Of a stretch of DNA of 64,000 bases, positions 62,793 through 64,000 are shown piece by piece. The DNA lies in assembly GCF_004006175.1 (NCBI RefSeq), contig NZ_CP033219.1, forward strand, positions 2,666,001-2,730,000, read 5' to 3'. The translations under genes were made by a program, and so were the position numbers. How positions within the stretch are numbered: position 1 is the stretch's first letter; each line of letters starts with the position of its first letter. The notes beneath the pieces were generated by a model, which had not been told where the DNA came from, did no database searches, and was given only the letters and a program-made list of their open reading frames with translations. The stretch is from Parasedimentitalea marina (GTDB taxonomy: Bacteria > Pseudomonadota > Alphaproteobacteria > Rhodobacterales > Rhodobacteraceae).

Positions 62793-64000
62793 ATGTCATA
62801 CCAAGAACTCTATGAAGGCTGGAAGACCGATCCCGAAGGGTTCTGGATGCAGGCTGCAGAGGCAATCAGCTGGGATCAACGCCCAAGCAAAGCGCTGTTC
62901 AATGACGATGCCCCGTACTACGAATGGTTTGCCGATGCCCGTGTGAACACCTGCTACAATGCCGTTGATCGTCATGTCGAATCCGGACGTGGTGAACAGA
63001 CGGCAATCATTTACGACAGCCCGATCACCCACACCAAGCGCGAAATCTCATATGTTGAGTTGCGCAACCGGGTGGCCAGTCTGGCCGGCGCTTTGCGGGC
63101 CAAGGGTGTTGAAAAGGGCGACCGGGTCATCATCTACATGCCAATGATCCCCGAGGCTCTCGAGGCGATGTTGGCCTGTGCACGGATCGGTGCGGTGCAT
63201 TCGGTGGTATTTGGCGGTTTTGCGGCCAATGAGCTGGCAGTGCGGATTGATGACGCAAAGCCCAAGGCCATCATTGCGGCCTCTTGCGGGTTGGAACCCA
63301 ACCGGGTGGTACATTACAAGCCTTTGTTGGACGGTGCCATTGATCTGGCCGATCACAAACCTGATTTCTGCGTGATCTTTCAGCGTGAACAAAATGTTGC
63401 ACAGCTGGTCGAAGGTCGCGATGTCAACTGGCATGGCTTTCAGTATGGGGTCGAGCCAGCCGAATGTGTCCCGGTTGAGGGCAACCACCCCGCTTATATC
63501 CTATATACCTCGGGCACTACAGGGCAGCCAAAGGGCGTCATTCGCCACACCGCCGGTCAGTTGGTGGCGCTGAACTGGACCATGAAGAACATCTATAATG
63601 TCGATCCCGGCGATGTATTCTGGGCGGCGTCCGATGTGGGTTGGGTCGTGGGGCACAGTTACATCTGCTATGCGCCCCTGATCGCAGGCAACACGACCAT
63701 AGTGTTTGAGGGCAAGCCGATAGGCACTCCGGACGCCGGTACGTTTTGGCGGGTAATATCCGAGCATAAGGTCAAAAGCTTCTTCACCGCGCCAACGGCA
63801 TTTCGTGCCGTCAAACGCGAGGACCCGACCGGTGAATTCGTCAAAAAATATGACCTGTCAAACCTGGGCCAGGTCTATCTGGCCGGTGAGCGCGCCGACC
63901 CGGACACTATCTTGTGGGCACAGAAGCATCTGGGCGTGCCGGTGATTGACCACTGGTGGCAGACCGAAACCGGCTGGTCGATTGCGGCCAATCCACTGGG
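62793..64000 (+). CDS. prpE: propionyl-CoA synthetase (propionate-CoA ligase), partial
   Basis: This acyl-CoA synthetase activates propionate with ATP and CoA. About 402 codons of roughly 630 are inside the window; the 3' end is cut. The N-terminal cap (YQELYEGWKTDPEGFWMQAA) and the sequence WFADARVNTCYNAVDRHVE are typical of PrpE rather than Acs. AMP-forming motifs are YTSGTTGQPKGV, SDVGWVVGHSY and HWWQTETGW. AGGAGGAGC lies 8 bases before ATG 62793. Upstream TTTGCAAA-type sites suggest regulation by acyl-CoA status. Confidence 0.93.
   Translation, partial: MSYQELYEGWKTDPEGFWMQAAEAISWDQRPSKALFNDDAPYYEWFADARVNTCYNAVDRHVESGRGEQTAIIYDSPITHTKREISYVELRNRVASLAGALRAKGVEKGDRVIIYMPMIPEALEAMLACARIGAVHSVVFGGFAANELAVRIDDAKPKAIIAASCGLEPNRVVHYKPLLDGAIDLADHKPDFCVIFQREQNVAQLVEGRDVNWHGFQYGVEPAECVPVEGNHPAYILYTSGTTGQPKGVIRHTAGQLVALNWTMKNIYNVDPGDVFWAASDVGWVVGHSYICYAPLIAGNTTIVFEGKPIGTPDAGTFWRVISEHKVKSFFTAPTAFRAVKREDPTGEFVKKYDLSNLGQVYLAGERADPDTILWAQKHLGVPVIDHWWQTETGWSIAANPL

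Noticed and set aside
1..64000. tRNA or rRNA genes, attachment sites
   Set aside because: I looked for conserved tRNA arms and rRNA segments and saw none; the recombinase relic at 28892 has no adjacent tRNA.

Overview
The window looks like chromosome from a marine Rhodobacteraceae (Roseobacter-group) alphaproteobacterium. The protein style, a DUF2783/FAD-monooxygenase pair, TTTGCAAA-type sites before a propionyl-CoA synthetase gene and a Rhodobacter-type Mu-like phage module all point that way. The high load of dispersed repeats and transposon debris recalls repeat-rich polar genera such as Octadecabacter, but the genus cannot be fixed from the sequence alone.

Layout. 1-2036: repeat-rich DNA with a Mor-like phage fragment, part of a ~1.44-kb segment present again at 32366-33802. 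2037-5265: orphan hybrid histidine kinase and an IS5-type relic. 5431-11585: GntR regulator, MetC-like PLP enzyme and a complete sugar-type ABC importer in one operon, with three TGTCnGACA palindromes at the regulator start. 12765-16110: a decayed Mu-like element (copy 1). 16637-19536: Hint-domain protein, cytochrome b561 and a LysR regulator. 19839-26998: a periplasmic binding protein plus hybrid kinase pair, two membrane proteins, and a convergent response regulator/hybrid kinase pair. 27125-28421: three exported proteins, one PAN/Apple-like. 28892-32318: a recombinase relic, then a DUF2783 + FAD monooxygenase operon divergent from a LuxR regulator. 33919-36664: an orphan secreted protein and an AT-rich three-gene cassette. 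37030-47210: a near-complete Mu early region (copy 2: repressor, Ner-like, ParB-like, MuA, MuB, GemA, Mor, C-like) with no late genes. 47422-50920: a cobalamin-riboswitch operon (DUF1636 + BtuCDF-like importer). 51837-58574: a surface-glycan cluster with PhyH dioxygenase, sulfotransferase, flavoprotein and two glycosyltransferases. 59032-62040: a secreted alpha/beta hydrolase, a DUF922 protein and an IS66 relic. 62793-end: propionyl-CoA synthetase, cut by the window edge.

The most unusual structure is the pair of Mu-like elements. Both carry the gemA-mor-C end of a transposable phage early region and then stop at the same base, without lysis, head or tail genes, running into the same dispersed chromosomal repeat. 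From mor to this boundary the two copies are nearly identical and free of indels, while the genes just upstream differ much more. Copy 1 has lost the 5' quarter of muA and about 3.3 kb between muA and the DUF3164 gene. Copy 2 keeps the full early set but has an amber codon near the end of its DUF3164 gene and probably a frameshift at the end of muA.

A second theme is a modular intergenic repeat family with about 17 sites in the window. It uses recurring blocks (a CTTTGCAAAG palindrome, a TCTAACGGCCGG block, a GCAGCATGACGCGG block) in both orientations, and it sits at the edges of the duplicated segment, the Mu copies and the IS relics.
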